DNA of 64,000 nt from Hymenobacter latericoloratus (lineage in GTDB: Bacteria; Bacteroidota; Bacteroidia; Cytophagales; Hymenobacteraceae), in NCBI RefSeq assembly GCF_014199535.1, contig NZ_JACHNV010000001.1, forward strand, positions 1,178,001 through 1,242,000, written 5' to 3'. Made by a program: the position numbers and the translations under genes. How positions within the stretch are numbered: position 1 is the first letter of the stretch; each line of letters starts with the position of its first letter. Below are positions 1 to 7,868 of the stretch, in pieces. The notes under the pieces were generated by a model. The model did no database searches. It was not told the origin of the DNA and saw nothing but the letters and a program-made list of their open reading frames with translations.

Positions 1-686
1 CCGTCAACCATATGCGGGCCCACATTCTGGCTCACTTTATTGATGCCCCGCGCCCCGTGTTTCCGTTTCTGTGCCTCACCGTCAGCGGCGGCCACACCCA
101 GCTGGTGGTGGTACGCAGCGCCTTGGATATGGAAATCATCGGCCAGACCATTGACGACGCGGCCGGCGAAGCCTTTGACAAAACCGCCAAGCTGCTCGGG
201 CTACCCTATCCCGGCGGCCCTCACCTCGACAAGCTGGCCCGCCAAGGCAACCCAACCCGGTTCCCCTTCCCGGTAGGGGCCATGCCGGGCTATGATTTCT
301 CGTTTAGCGGTCTGAAAACGGCCGTGCTTTACTTCCTCAAAAAGGAAACCGCCCAAAACCCCAACTTCGTGCAGGAAAACCTGGCCGACCTCTGCGCCAG
401 CATTCAGCACACCATCATCCAGACGCTGCTGCGCCAGCTGCGCCGCGCCGCCCACGACCAGGGCCTGACCCAGATTGCCCTCGCCGGTGGGGTAGCGGCC
501 AACAGCGGCCTGCGCCAGGCCCTGCAGGACGAGGCTGAGGCTCAAGGTTGGCAGGTATTTATTCCGGCTTTTCAATATTGCACCGACAACGCCGGGATGG
601 TGGCCATGACGGCCCAGTTTCAGTACGAGGCCGGCGACTTTGCCGACCAGCTCGTCAGCTCCGATCCGCGCCTGAAACTGGGGTAG
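1..686 (+). CDS. tsaD: tRNA N6-adenosine threonylcarbamoyltransferase TsaD (5' end outside window)
   Basis: This is the C-terminal two thirds of TsaD, the enzyme that transfers the threonylcarbamoyl group to A37 of ANN-decoding tRNAs in the cytoplasm, with TsaB and TsaE. The reading frame is open to the window edge and reads VNHMRAHILAHF across the first codons, which matches the metal-binding histidine region of the family, so the internal ATG at 12 is not the start. The SGGHT motif, the FSFSGLKTA segment, GGVAANSGLR and the CTDNAGMVA segment near the end are all present. About 228 residues are visible of a usual 330-340. smpB follows 107 bases downstream on the same strand. Confidence 0.95.
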   Translation, partial: VNHMRAHILAHFIDAPRPVFPFLCLTVSGGHTQLVVVRSALDMEIIGQTIDDAAGEAFDKTAKLLGLPYPGGPHLDKLARQGNPTRFPFPVGAMPGYDFSFSGLKTAVLYFLKKETAQNPNFVQENLADLCASIQHTIIQTLLRQLRRAAHDQGLTQIALAGGVAANSGLRQALQDEAEAQGWQVFIPAFQYCTDNAGMVAMTAQFQYEAGDFADQLVSSDPRLKLG

Positions 687-793
687 CAACCCGCAGCTTT
701 CCTACCCCCTCACTTTTCCCGAACCTGTTTCGCAACCTTGCCCCCGGCATTTGCGAACCTTGCTACGGCCGCCCTTTCGGTGGCACCTTCCTT

Positions 794-1267
794 ATGGCAA
801 CCAAAAAAGACGATACTCCCAAGCGCGTTAACATTCTCAACCGCCGCGCCAGCCACGAATACGCCTTCATCGTGAAGTACGACGCGGGCATTATGCTGCA
901 AGGCACCGAAATCAAGAGCATCCGCGACGGTAGCGTGCAGATCCAGGACGGTTTCTGCACCTTCCACCCCGATGGCAGCCTGTGGGTGCACAACCTCACC
1001 ATTGCCAAGTACACCGAGGGTACCTACAACAACCACGAGCCTACCCGCCCGCGCAAGCTTCTACTCAATAAGCGCGAGCTGAAGCAGCTGGCCAACAAAA
1101 ACCAGGAGCAGGGCCTCACCATCATTCCCATCCGGATGTTCGTGAACGACCGGGGCTTTGCCAAGCTGGAAATTGCCCTGGCCAAAGGCAAAAAGCTTTA
1201 TGACAAGCGCGACGACCTGAAAGCCAAAGACCAGAAGCGCGAAATGGACCGCGCCCGCGACTACTAA
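794..1267 (+). CDS. smpB: SsrA-binding protein SmpB
   Basis: SmpB binds tmRNA and delivers it to stalled ribosomes for trans-translation. The 157-residue product has the usual length. It carries the core ILNRRASHEY and GTEIKSIRDG segments (residues about 13-45), the LLLNKRE segment, and the lysine-rich C-terminal tail GKKLYDKRDD that mimics the tRNA anticodon arm and folds in the ribosomal A site. The frame is open further upstream, but homology begins only at the ATG at 794, so that start is preferred. It lies just after tsaD on the same strand and could be cotranscribed. The ssrA RNA itself was not found in the window. Confidence 0.95.
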   Translation: MATKKDDTPKRVNILNRRASHEYAFIVKYDAGIMLQGTEIKSIRDGSVQIQDGFCTFHPDGSLWVHNLTIAKYTEGTYNNHEPTRPRKLLLNKRELKQLANKNQEQGLTIIPIRMFVNDRGFAKLEIALAKGKKLYDKRDDLKAKDQKREMDRARDY

Positions 1268-1432
1268 GTGAGATAGTGAAATGGTGAAATAGTGAGTTTT
1301 CGGGCCGATGTTTGGCTGATTGCGTTATAAGCAGGAGCTTCGTGGAGTTATTTAAGGACAGCACCGCACTAGTGGTGTCTGCCTGCGCGTGGTGAACGTC
1401 AAACTCACCATTTCACTATTTCACCATTTCAC
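1268..1432. repeat. inverted pair of gtgaaat-rich repeats between smpB and the NlpC/P60 gene
   Basis: A run of short units (gtgaaatggtgaaatagtgag) at 1268-1296 recurs in opposite orientation at 1401-1432. The two arms are nearly complementary and could pair across about 105 bases. A related arm pair is seen at 20749-20846, directly after dapB. The downstream arm runs into the 5' part of the next open frame, which argues that those codons are not translated. Confidence 0.7.
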
Positions 1433-1436
1433 CCTC

Positions 1437-2243
1437 TTGGAACACGGAATATGCGCTTTGAGCGCCGTGCCGGTGCGAGCCGAACCCTCGGATAAGGCCG
1501 AAATTGTTACGCAGCTCATCTTTGGGGAGTGCTATTCCATTTTGCGGACCCAGGACCAGTGGCGGCAGATTCAGCTAACCGCCGATCAGTACGTGGGCTG
1601 GATTGACGGGAAGCAGCATCTGCCCGTGACGCCGGAGTATTTGCAGGCCTGGCAGGCCCAGGACCACCCCCGCACCCTGGACGTGGTGCAAATGGTGAGC
1701 GACTCGGCCAACCGCATTCCCGTAACGCTGGGCGCGCGCCTACCCTTCTACGACGGCATGACCCTGCGCCTGGGCGAGCGGCAGCTGTTCTACAACGGGG
1801 CGGCCACCAACCCCCAGAACGGCCATGGCCCCCACGGCCCCGTCGATCAGCGCCTGCGCCTGCTCCAGAAAATGGCCCTCACGTTTCTGAAGTCGCCTTA
1901 CTTGTGGGGCGGCAAAACGCTGTTCGGCATTGATTGCTCGGGGCTGATGCAGCAGCTCTACGGCTTGGTTGGGGTGCAACTCCCGCGCGATGCCAGCCAA
2001 CAAATTAACATGGGCCAGACCGTGCATTTCGTGTCCCAGACTCGCCCCGGCGACCTGGCCTTTTTCGATAACGCCGACGGGCGCATCATCCACGTAGGCT
2101 TGCTGCTGGAAGACCAGCAGATTATTCACGCCAGCGGCGAGGTCCGCATCGACCCCCTGGACCACAACGGCATCTTTCGCCGCGACTGGCAGAAATACTC
2201 CCACAAGCTGCGCCTGATCAAGCGCCTCCTCCCCGACGATTAA
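1437..2243 (+). CDS. SH3-domain NlpC/P60 (C40) cell-wall peptidase
   Basis: Predicted peptidoglycan hydrolase that cuts peptide stems in the envelope. Residues about 1-60 resemble a bacterial SH3 domain (PVRAEPSDKAEIVTQL, VGWIDGKQ). The C-terminal half is an NlpC/P60 domain with the catalytic cysteine in FGIDCSGLM, the histidine in RIIHVGLLL and a third polar residue in IIHASGEV. No clear signal peptide is seen, which is common for this Bacteroidetes family. The open frame starts at a GTG at 1389, but its first 16 codons lie in the gtgaaat repeat. I prefer the TTG at 1437, which begins the conserved EHGICALSAVPVRAEPS stretch and gives 268 residues. The exact start is uncertain. Confidence 0.85.
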   Translation: MEHGICALSAVPVRAEPSDKAEIVTQLIFGECYSILRTQDQWRQIQLTADQYVGWIDGKQHLPVTPEYLQAWQAQDHPRTLDVVQMVSDSANRIPVTLGARLPFYDGMTLRLGERQLFYNGAATNPQNGHGPHGPVDQRLRLLQKMALTFLKSPYLWGGKTLFGIDCSGLMQQLYGLVGVQLPRDASQQINMGQTVHFVSQTRPGDLAFFDNADGRIIHVGLLLEDQQIIHASGEVRIDPLDHNGIFRRDWQKYSHKLRLIKRLLPDD

Positions 2244-2365
2244 ATCCCGGGCTTATCCGGAAAAATGAATATCCGGCAACCGGCAACTCGCAGCCGGTAA
2301 CTGTTGTTAATGCGCTAAGAATCATCTAGCTTTCTGCCAGACCAGATTCTTTTTTCTTAGCGTGT

Positions 2366-2860
2366 ATGGACCAAAAAGTGCTTGTGTTAAACGGTGACTA
2401 CACGGCTATCACGCTGTGCAGTGTACAGAAGGCCTTCGTGCTTCTGTTTTTGGAAAAAGCCGAGCTGATTGCCAAGTCGGAAAATGGGGTGCTGCGCACG
2501 GTAAGCAAGGCGTATCCCAAGCCCAGCATTATCCGGTTGCAGCGCTACGTGCGGGTGCCCTACAAAGGCATTGCCCTGAGTCGGCACAACGTGATGAAGC
2601 GGGACCATTTCGAGTGCCAGTACTGCGGCTCCACGAAAAACCTGACCCTGGACCACGTATTGCCCCGAAGTAGGGGCGGCGACTCCAGTTGGAGCAACCT
2701 GCTCACGGCCTGCGCACGGTGCAACCACGCCAAAGGCCACCGCACCCCGCAGGAAGCCGGCCTCACCATTCGGCAGCAGCCCAAAAAGCCTACCCTCACG
2801 GGTTTCCTCAAGCTCAGCGCCGGCACCCTCGACCAAAACTGGCATCCCTACCTTCACTAA
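2366..2860 (+). CDS. HNH endonuclease-domain protein
   Basis: A 164-residue protein with a C-terminal HNH nuclease fold. CQYCGS supplies the first zinc-binding cysteine pair, LTLDHVLPRSRGG the catalytic histidine region, and CARCNHAKGHR the second cysteine pair and the end of the motif. The N-terminal half (about residues 1-80) is an uncharacterised lead-in conserved in such Bacteroidetes proteins. These are usually single chromosomal genes not linked to restriction systems, so a housekeeping repair or recombination role is possible but unproven. The gene stands alone, with a short T-rich hairpin following it (about 2863-2895). Confidence 0.85.
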   Translation: MDQKVLVLNGDYTAITLCSVQKAFVLLFLEKAELIAKSENGVLRTVSKAYPKPSIIRLQRYVRVPYKGIALSRHNVMKRDHFECQYCGSTKNLTLDHVLPRSRGGDSSWSNLLTACARCNHAKGHRTPQEAGLTIRQQPKKPTLTGFLKLSAGTLDQNWHPYLH

Positions 2861-2993
2861 AACCGGCAGCCCTCGGGGCTAGCCGGTTTTTTATTGCCTG
2901 GCTCCTTTTATCTGAACTAGCTTGTCGTTGATGCAACCCCTACCGCGCGCAGCGGCTCATCATCTCACAGGCAACTTTATCAGGTAACGGAAT

Positions 2994-3371
2994 ATGAAGC
3001 GGCGCATACTACTAAGTATGGGACTCAGTGGGTTGCTGAGCGTAAGCTGTCAGAAAGAAGAGGAATCTAAGGAAGTTTTTCTTCGGGTGAAAAACACCAG
3101 CAGCTACCAGTTTGACAGCGTGTACGTAGCCACTCCGGGCGGCACCCACCACTACGGAAGCCTGCGAGCCGGTCAGAACTCTGCCTACAGCGCATTCACT
3201 GAGGCCTATTCGTACGCCTACGTACGGGTAGTGGTGAATGGCCAGCGGCTGGTGTGGCAACCAATTGACTATGTCGATCCAACCCCGCTCCAAAGTGGCA
3301 ACTACACGTACGAGGTGAATGTGACCGATTTAGCAACCAGCCAACTATCCATCAGCCTGGCCAAACCCTAA
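2994..3371 (+). CDS. small hypothetical lipoprotein
   Basis: A 125-residue protein with a lipoprotein signal: MKRR, a hydrophobic stretch, and a lipobox LSVSC with the lipidated cysteine at residue 19, followed by acidic KEEESKE residues. The mature part looks like a small beta-rich domain (FLRVKNTSSYQFDSVYV, YTYEVNVTDLA). No family was recognised. It is probably anchored in the outer or inner membrane facing the periplasm. It stands alone between the HNH gene and a convergent hydrolase and ends at a strong hairpin terminator. Confidence 0.8.
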   Translation: MKRRILLSMGLSGLLSVSCQKEEESKEVFLRVKNTSSYQFDSVYVATPGGTHHYGSLRAGQNSAYSAFTEAYSYAYVRVVVNGQRLVWQPIDYVDPTPLQSGNYTYEVNVTDLATSQLSISLAKP

Positions 3372-3382
3372 CTGCCTGAAAC

Positions 3383-3425
3383 ACAGCAGCGCCCCTGGGC
3401 CTGCATAACCCAGGGGCGCTGCTGT
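3383..3425. terminator. bidirectional hairpin terminator
   Basis: Arms acagcagcgcccctggg (3383-3399) and its exact complement (3409-3425) enclose a 9-base loop. The hairpin sits between the convergent lipoprotein gene and the alpha/beta hydrolase, so it can serve both. Confidence 0.85.
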
Positions 3426-3440
3426 ATGCTGAGCAAACGA

Positions 3441-4307
3441 CTAGAACTCGTTAGCAGTGCCGCCTATATTGCCACCGCTGGCAAAAGCCAGCAGGTCGCG
3501 GTTCAGGCGGTCCTTCTCCGTGATGAACAGGCCGTGCGGAGCCCCACTGTACTCTACAAACTGGGCGTGGGGCACGTACTGGGTCATCCGCTCGCCGCTG
3601 TTCTTGGCGGGTACGGTGTCGTCGCTGCTGCCGTGGATGACCAGGGTAGGAACTTTCAGGGCTGCCAGGTCTTGGCGGAAATCGGTGGCGGCGAAGGCAT
3701 ACACGCACTGCTCGGTGGCGCGGGGAGAGGCCAGCTGGCACATCGACTGCATCCAGTCCAGGGTAGCCTGGCTCACCGGGTGGCTGATAACGCCCACGCC
3801 GAAGAACTTCTTGCCGAAGCTCTGCAGGAAGTCGAACCGGTCCTTGCGGATGTTTTCCACCATGTCGTCGAACACCGATTTATCGGCGCCGTCGGGGTTA
3901 TCGTCGGTTTTGAGCAGGAAGGGCGTCACGGCCGATACAAAGGCCACCCGTGCTACGCGAGCCCCACCGTAGCGGCTCATGTAGCGGGCTACCTCGCCGC
4001 CACCCATGGAAAAGCCTACCAGCGTTACGTTCTGCAGGTTCAGGGTTTCCAGCACGGCGTTCAAATCGTCGGCGAAGGTGTCGTAGTCGTTGCCTTCCCA
4101 GGTTTTGGAAGAATTGCCGAAGCCACGGCGCGTATAGGCTACCACCCGGTTGCCGTGCTTGGGCAACTCGGCCAGCTGATATTCCCACATTTCGTAGGTA
4201 GCAGGCCAGCCGTGAATCAACACAATAGGGTTGCCCGTGCCTTGATCAATATAGTGCAGCTTTACGTCGCTGCCATTGGCGTCCTGGCCTACTTTAATAT
4301 AGCTCAT
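3441..4307 (-). CDS. alpha/beta hydrolase (chloroperoxidase-like family)
   Basis: A 288-residue cytosolic alpha/beta hydrolase. The oxyanion segment LIHGWPATYEMW is at residues 30-41, the nucleophile elbow GFSMGG has Ser100, the acid is probably in VIHGSSDDTVP (near 230), and the catalytic histidine is in YSGAPHGLF near the C-terminus. The arrangement fits the non-heme haloperoxidase/esterase branch, where most members are in fact esterases or of unknown substrate. No signal peptide is visible. It is divergent from the downstream DUF3298 lipoprotein gene with a 134-base shared promoter region. Confidence 0.9.
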   Translation of the reverse strand: MSYIKVGQDANGSDVKLHYIDQGTGNPIVLIHGWPATYEMWEYQLAELPKHGNRVVAYTRRGFGNSSKTWEGNDYDTFADDLNAVLETLNLQNVTLVGFSMGGGEVARYMSRYGGARVARVAFVSAVTPFLLKTDDNPDGADKSVFDDMVENIRKDRFDFLQSFGKKFFGVGVISHPVSQATLDWMQSMCQLASPRATEQCVYAFAATDFRQDLAALKVPTLVIHGSSDDTVPAKNSGERMTQYVPHAQFVEYSGAPHGLFITEKDRLNRDLLAFASGGNIGGTANEF

Positions 4308-4441
4308 ACAGGAAGGAAGTGAAAGGGTGAGGTCAATAAAATCTCCTTATTGTCGTACGGCTGAGCTGGGGTGCTAGGCTTGCCGATGCCAAGATGTTAC
4401 ACACGCGGCCGCATTAGGCACAATTCACCGTTCTTTGACGC

Positions 4442-5707
4442 ATGAGCTTTCCTTCCTGTTTTCACTCCTTGCTGCTGGTTCGGTACTTTCTGCCCGGTGT
4501 TCTGCTAGGCTCTGCCCTGACTGCCTGCAACTCCCGCTCTAATAAACCCACCGCCCACACTACTGCTCCCACGTCGGCGGCGGCTACTACCCCCACTGCG
4601 CCCGCCAACTCCCCGGGCACTTGGTACCGCCAGTACCGGGGCGTGCTGCCCGGCTCCCCCGACAGCGTTATGGTGCATCTGCAGCGCCTGCCTGCCGCGC
4701 CCGGCGAATCCACTCTCGGACGGTTGGTGGGCTTTTACGCCACGGCCGATGGACACCCCTACGACCTGGCCGGCGATACGCCCGCCGGTACTGACAGCCT
4801 GAATGTGCGCGAGGTAAGCTCCGAAATGCTGGATGCGGACCAAAACGGCGCATCGTGGCGACTGCGCGAGCAAGGAAATCTCCTGGTGGGCACCCGTGCG
4901 GGCCAACCCGTGCAGCTCCGGCTAGTGCAGCCGCCCCAAGGGGTGCAGTTTGCCTCTCGAAGCTTCGCAGCGAAAGTACCGGCTCGCCCCAATCATCCCC
5001 AGGACACTATTGTCGGCAATGTTGCTCTGCATGCCTTGGTGCCGGTTTCGGGGGTAGCAAAAGCGGCGCTGACCGCGAACATCCTGCGTGGTCTGCGCGG
5101 CGACACCCTCGATACCCAGCCCGCTCCCGCTCTTGAGGCCCTCTGGAAAGAACAGCTCCGCAGCTTTACCTCGGATTATCAGCAGGAAGCCGGCGTAATG
5201 CTGACGGAGCTGGAAGCCGACACCAGCAGCTACCGCCCGTTTGCTACCCTGCGCTACGAAGACCAAACCAGCACCTACGTGCTTTGGAACGAAGGCAACC
5301 TGCTCAGCGTCGGGTATTTCAGCTACTACTACGGAGGCGGGGCCCACGGCAACTACGGTACTACCGTCTGCAGCTACGATACCCGCACCGGCCGCCCCCT
5401 CCGCTCCGCCGATATCTTCCAGTCTGGCACCGAAGTCCAGCTGGAAAAGCTGCTGGGCCGGTACGCCCGCCCCGCCCTGGGGCTCAAGCCCGGCCAGCCC
5501 CTTTCCGCCGCCCTGTTCGAAAACACGCTGCCTGCCACCGCCAACGTGTACCTGACCAGTGGTGGGGCCGTGTTCGTGTATGCGCCCTACGAGGTGGCCT
5601 CCTACGCCCAGGGCGAAATCCGGGTGTTCGTGCCCTTGTCGGCCCTGCGGCCCTTGCTGAAGCCTAACTTACCCTTAGGGGGTAGGGGAGAGGTAGTCCG
5701 GAAATGA
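4442..5707 (+). CDS. DUF3298 (RsiV-like) lipoprotein
   Basis: A 421-residue predicted lipoprotein. The N-terminus is hydrophobic with a lipobox ALTAC (Cys29), followed by a Thr/Ala/Pro-rich linker. The C-terminal half has the features of the DUF4163/DUF3298 fold: FSYYYGGGAHGNYGT, TRTGRPLRSADIF and PYEVASYAQGEIRVFVPL. This fold occurs in RsiV, an anti-sigma factor that binds lysozyme, but no transmembrane anti-sigma part is seen here, so a regulatory role should not be assumed. It probably faces the periplasm. It is monocistronic and ends 159 bases before the desaturase gene. Confidence 0.8.
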   Translation: MSFPSCFHSLLLVRYFLPGVLLGSALTACNSRSNKPTAHTTAPTSAAATTPTAPANSPGTWYRQYRGVLPGSPDSVMVHLQRLPAAPGESTLGRLVGFYATADGHPYDLAGDTPAGTDSLNVREVSSEMLDADQNGASWRLREQGNLLVGTRAGQPVQLRLVQPPQGVQFASRSFAAKVPARPNHPQDTIVGNVALHALVPVSGVAKAALTANILRGLRGDTLDTQPAPALEALWKEQLRSFTSDYQQEAGVMLTELEADTSSYRPFATLRYEDQTSTYVLWNEGNLLSVGYFSYYYGGGAHGNYGTTVCSYDTRTGRPLRSADIFQSGTEVQLEKLLGRYARPALGLKPGQPLSAALFENTLPATANVYLTSGGAVFVYAPYEVASYAQGEIRVFVPLSALRPLLKPNLPLGGRGEVVRK

Positions 5708-5833
5708 ACGAAGTTCGGGCTGGCGGGCTTAGAGAAGAGGCGCTACTCCGGTAGCACCTACCGGGCCTATTAGCCTTGAGGTACAAAATCCCGCCTTTCC
5801 GCGTCAGGCCACTCGCCCGGGCAGCAGAACCGG

Positions 5834-5841
5834 TATCTTTG
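5834..5841 (+). promoter_or_regulatory. Bacteroidetes-type -7 element (desaturase)
   Basis: TATCTTTG matches the TAnnTTTG -7 consensus of Bacteroidetes sigma-ABfr promoters and lies 26 bases before the desaturase ATG. No good -33 TTG was found at the expected spacing. Confidence 0.6.
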
Positions 5842-5866
5842 CACGAGTTTCTTCTCATCACCCTGT

Positions 5867-7000
5867 ATGCAAGCACCCAAATTTGCCGCTTCGCGCTCCT
5901 TCCACCAGGAGCTGAAGCGCCGCACCAACGCCTACTTTGAGGAAGCCGGTAAGTCGACTACCGGCGGCAAGCGCCTGCTCTTCAAAGCCTGTCTGCTCAC
6001 GGCGGCCTTCGTGGCCGTGTACCTGCACCTTGTGTTCTGGACTCCCTCAGCCTTGCTGGGGGTAGCGGAGTGCGCCCTGCTGGGCTTTATTGGGGCGGCC
6101 ATCGGCTTCAACGTTATGCACGACGGGGCCCACGGCTCTTTCAGCAAGCGCAAGTGGATCAATCAGTTTGCCGCCTTCACCCTAAACGTAATGGGCGGCA
6201 ACTCCTTCATGTGGAACATGAAGCACAACCTCATTCACCACATGTACACCAACGTGGAAGGCGTGGATGACGACCTCGACGCCCAGCCCTGGCTGCGCCT
6301 CAGCCCCGAGCAGCCCCGCCGCAAGCTCCACCGCTTCCAGCACCTGTACTTCTGGTTTTTCTACGCCCTGCTGTTCATCGCCTGGATTTTCTACATGGAC
6401 TACCAGAAGTACTTCCGCGGCAAAATCGGTGAAATGCCCATCAAGAAGATGACGGCCTCCGACCAAGGCGTGTTCTGGGGCTTCAAGGTGCTGCACCTGG
6501 GCCTGTTCGTGGCCCTGCCCATCTACACCACCGGCTTCGTGGCCTGGCTGGTAGGCTTTCTGGTGTTTATGGCGGTAGCCGGCTTTACCCTGAGCATCGT
6601 GTTTCAGCTGGCCCACACCGTGGAGCATACCAGCTTCGTAGTGCCCCACGAAACCACCCGCAAGATTGAGGACGAGTGGGCCATCCACCAGATCAAAACC
6701 ACCGCCAACTTCGCCACCGATAACAAAATCATCAGCTGGCTGGTGGGCGGCCTCAACTTCCAGGTCGAGCACCACTTGTTCCCCAACATCTCCCACGTCC
6801 ATTACCCCGCCCTCAACAAGATTATCCGCCAGATGTGCGCGGAGTTCGGCGTGGAGTACAACGAATATCCCAAGATGCGCTACGCGGTAGCTTCGCACGT
6901 GGCGCACCTGCGCGAGTTGGGTAGGGAAGCTGCATCCGCCATGGAGGCGCCCACTGCGAAGCTTACTCGCCGTGGGCGCCTTTTTCGTATGTTTGAGTAA
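5867..7000 (+). CDS. membrane fatty acid (acyl-CoA/acyl-lipid) desaturase
   Basis: A 377-residue di-iron membrane desaturase that introduces a double bond into fatty acyl chains. The three histidine boxes are clear: HDGAH (85-89), HNLIHH (120-125) and QVEHH (near 299-303). HTVEH near 247 is an additional conserved pair. Hydrophobic segments at about 42-58, 64-84, 162-180 and 205-245 fit the four-helix topology of the front-end/linoleoyl-CoA type family. The last 25 residues (EAASAMEAP onward) differ from a second partial copy of the gene's tail at 7724-7825, so this 3' end may have been exchanged. The gene probably acts in membrane fluidity; the substrate position cannot be told from sequence. 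Confidence 0.92.
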   Translation: MQAPKFAASRSFHQELKRRTNAYFEEAGKSTTGGKRLLFKACLLTAAFVAVYLHLVFWTPSALLGVAECALLGFIGAAIGFNVMHDGAHGSFSKRKWINQFAAFTLNVMGGNSFMWNMKHNLIHHMYTNVEGVDDDLDAQPWLRLSPEQPRRKLHRFQHLYFWFFYALLFIAWIFYMDYQKYFRGKIGEMPIKKMTASDQGVFWGFKVLHLGLFVALPIYTTGFVAWLVGFLVFMAVAGFTLSIVFQLAHTVEHTSFVVPHETTRKIEDEWAIHQIKTTANFATDNKIISWLVGGLNFQVEHHLFPNISHVHYPALNKIIRQMCAEFGVEYNEYPKMRYAVASHVAHLRELGREAASAMEAPTAKLTRRGRLFRMFE

Positions 7001-7011
7001 AGACTCTCGGT

Positions 7012-7308
7012 ATGAAAACTATTGTGTTGCAACTACCCGATTCGGTTCAACTCAGCGAGGAGCAGTTGCAGGAGTTATTGTTGCAGAAGCTAGCGGAATC
7101 AACCAGTACCGTTCCCCCAGGTGATTCTACCGCCGTACGGGTACCCAGCCAAGATGCCGCCGAAATCCGGCACCTGATTGGGCTGTATTATGCCGAAAAG
7201 GCAACGGCCGCCATGGATGCATTATGGGATGAGAAAGGATGGTCTGCAGAAACGATGGAGCAATGGTTGATTGAAACAATGCGCTCCTCTAAACGCAAAG
7301 CTTCATGA
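7012..7308 (+). CDS. putative antitoxin of a PIN-domain toxin-antitoxin pair
   Basis: A 98-residue protein with no recognised DNA-binding motif. It starts 11 bases after the desaturase stop, and its last codons overlap the start of the downstream PIN gene (start at 7305, stop at 7306-7308), the typical coupling of antitoxin and toxin. The C-terminal part, WDEKGWSAETMEQWL with a basic tail MRSSKRKAS, resembles the small partners that accompany COG1569-type PIN proteins. The call rests mainly on this context. Base composition is lower in GC than the surrounding genes. Confidence 0.65.
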   Translation: MKTIVLQLPDSVQLSEEQLQELLLQKLAESTSTVPPGDSTAVRVPSQDAAEIRHLIGLYYAEKATAAMDALWDEKGWSAETMEQWLIETMRSSKRKAS

Positions 7309-7712
7309 GAATCGTGCTTGATACCAACGTTTTGTTGGTTTCAATCAGCCGCAGATCGAAGTACCGACCAATTGTTGATGCGCTCCGGCTACAGGAATAT
7401 GACTTGTTGGTAACAAGCAACATATTGCTCGAATACGAGGAAATTATTGGCCTGCAAAGTAGTGCAGAAGTAGCTGGCAACTTTCTCAACGCACTGCAGA
7501 ACTTCAGCAATGTGCATAGAGTAAATCCCCGCTTTCAGTTCCGACTAATTCCTCAAGACCCGGATGATGAGAAGTTTGTTGATTGTGCCGTAGCTGGTCA
7601 AGCCGATTTTTTGGTTACCAATGATGCGCACTTCCGGCAACTTGTTGAGGTCAAATTCCCTCAAGTCAAGGTACTCACAGCGCAGGCGTTTTTGGAATTG
7701 CTTGTGCTATAG
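7305..7712 (+). CDS. PIN-domain ribonuclease toxin (COG1569-like)
   Basis: A 135-residue PIN protein, a predicted metal-dependent ribonuclease that would cut RNA when free of its antitoxin. The acidic active-site residues are in place: Asp6 in VLDTN, Glu43 in LLEYEE, Asp93 in KFVDCA and Asp107 in TNDAHF. Length is normal for the family. It overlaps the putative antitoxin gene by four bases. The pair sits between the desaturase and a duplicated desaturase tail, so it very likely arrived by recombination. It looks intact. Confidence 0.87.
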   Translation: MRIVLDTNVLLVSISRRSKYRPIVDALRLQEYDLLVTSNILLEYEEIIGLQSSAEVAGNFLNALQNFSNVHRVNPRFQFRLIPQDPDDEKFVDCAVAGQADFLVTNDAHFRQLVEVKFPQVKVLTAQAFLELLVL

Positions 7713-7723
7713 TCTCTTGACTT

Positions 7724-7825
7724 AAGATGCGCTACGCGGTAGCCTCCCACGTGGCGCACTTGCGCGAGTTGGGTAGGCATAAGATCAACGAGAGTTTCAA
7801 CAATAGAAATAGCGGCTTCATTTAA
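7724..7825 (+). pseudogene. remnant of a fatty acid desaturase 3' end
   Basis: Bases 7724-7777 match 6872-6925 in the desaturase gene at 51 of 54 positions. All three differences are synonymous (GCT/GCC, TCG/TCC, CTG/TTG). Read in the same frame, the remnant encodes KMRYAVASHVAHLRELGR and then a different tail, HKINESFNNRNSGFI, before a TAA at 7823-7825. There is no start or upstream desaturase sequence, so it is not a functional gene. It is most simply the displaced original end, or a diverged end, of the desaturase. Confidence 0.85.
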
Positions 7826-7844
7826 AGCTGCTATTTCTATTGTT
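7799..7844 (+). terminator. hairpin overlapping the desaturase remnant's stop
   Basis: Perfect 15-base arms aacaatagaaatagc (7799-7813) and complement (7830-7844) with a 16-base loop that contains the remnant's TAA. It is the likely original terminator of the desaturase transcript. Confidence 0.7.
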
Positions 7845-7868
7845 AGGCTACCTTATACCTTAAATTCA

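Noticed and set aside
3426..4322. 298-codon plus-strand frame over the alpha/beta hydrolase
   Set aside because: The minus-strand frame has the complete hydrolase motifs. The plus frame has no motif and consists of Val/Gly/His-rich shadow sequence.
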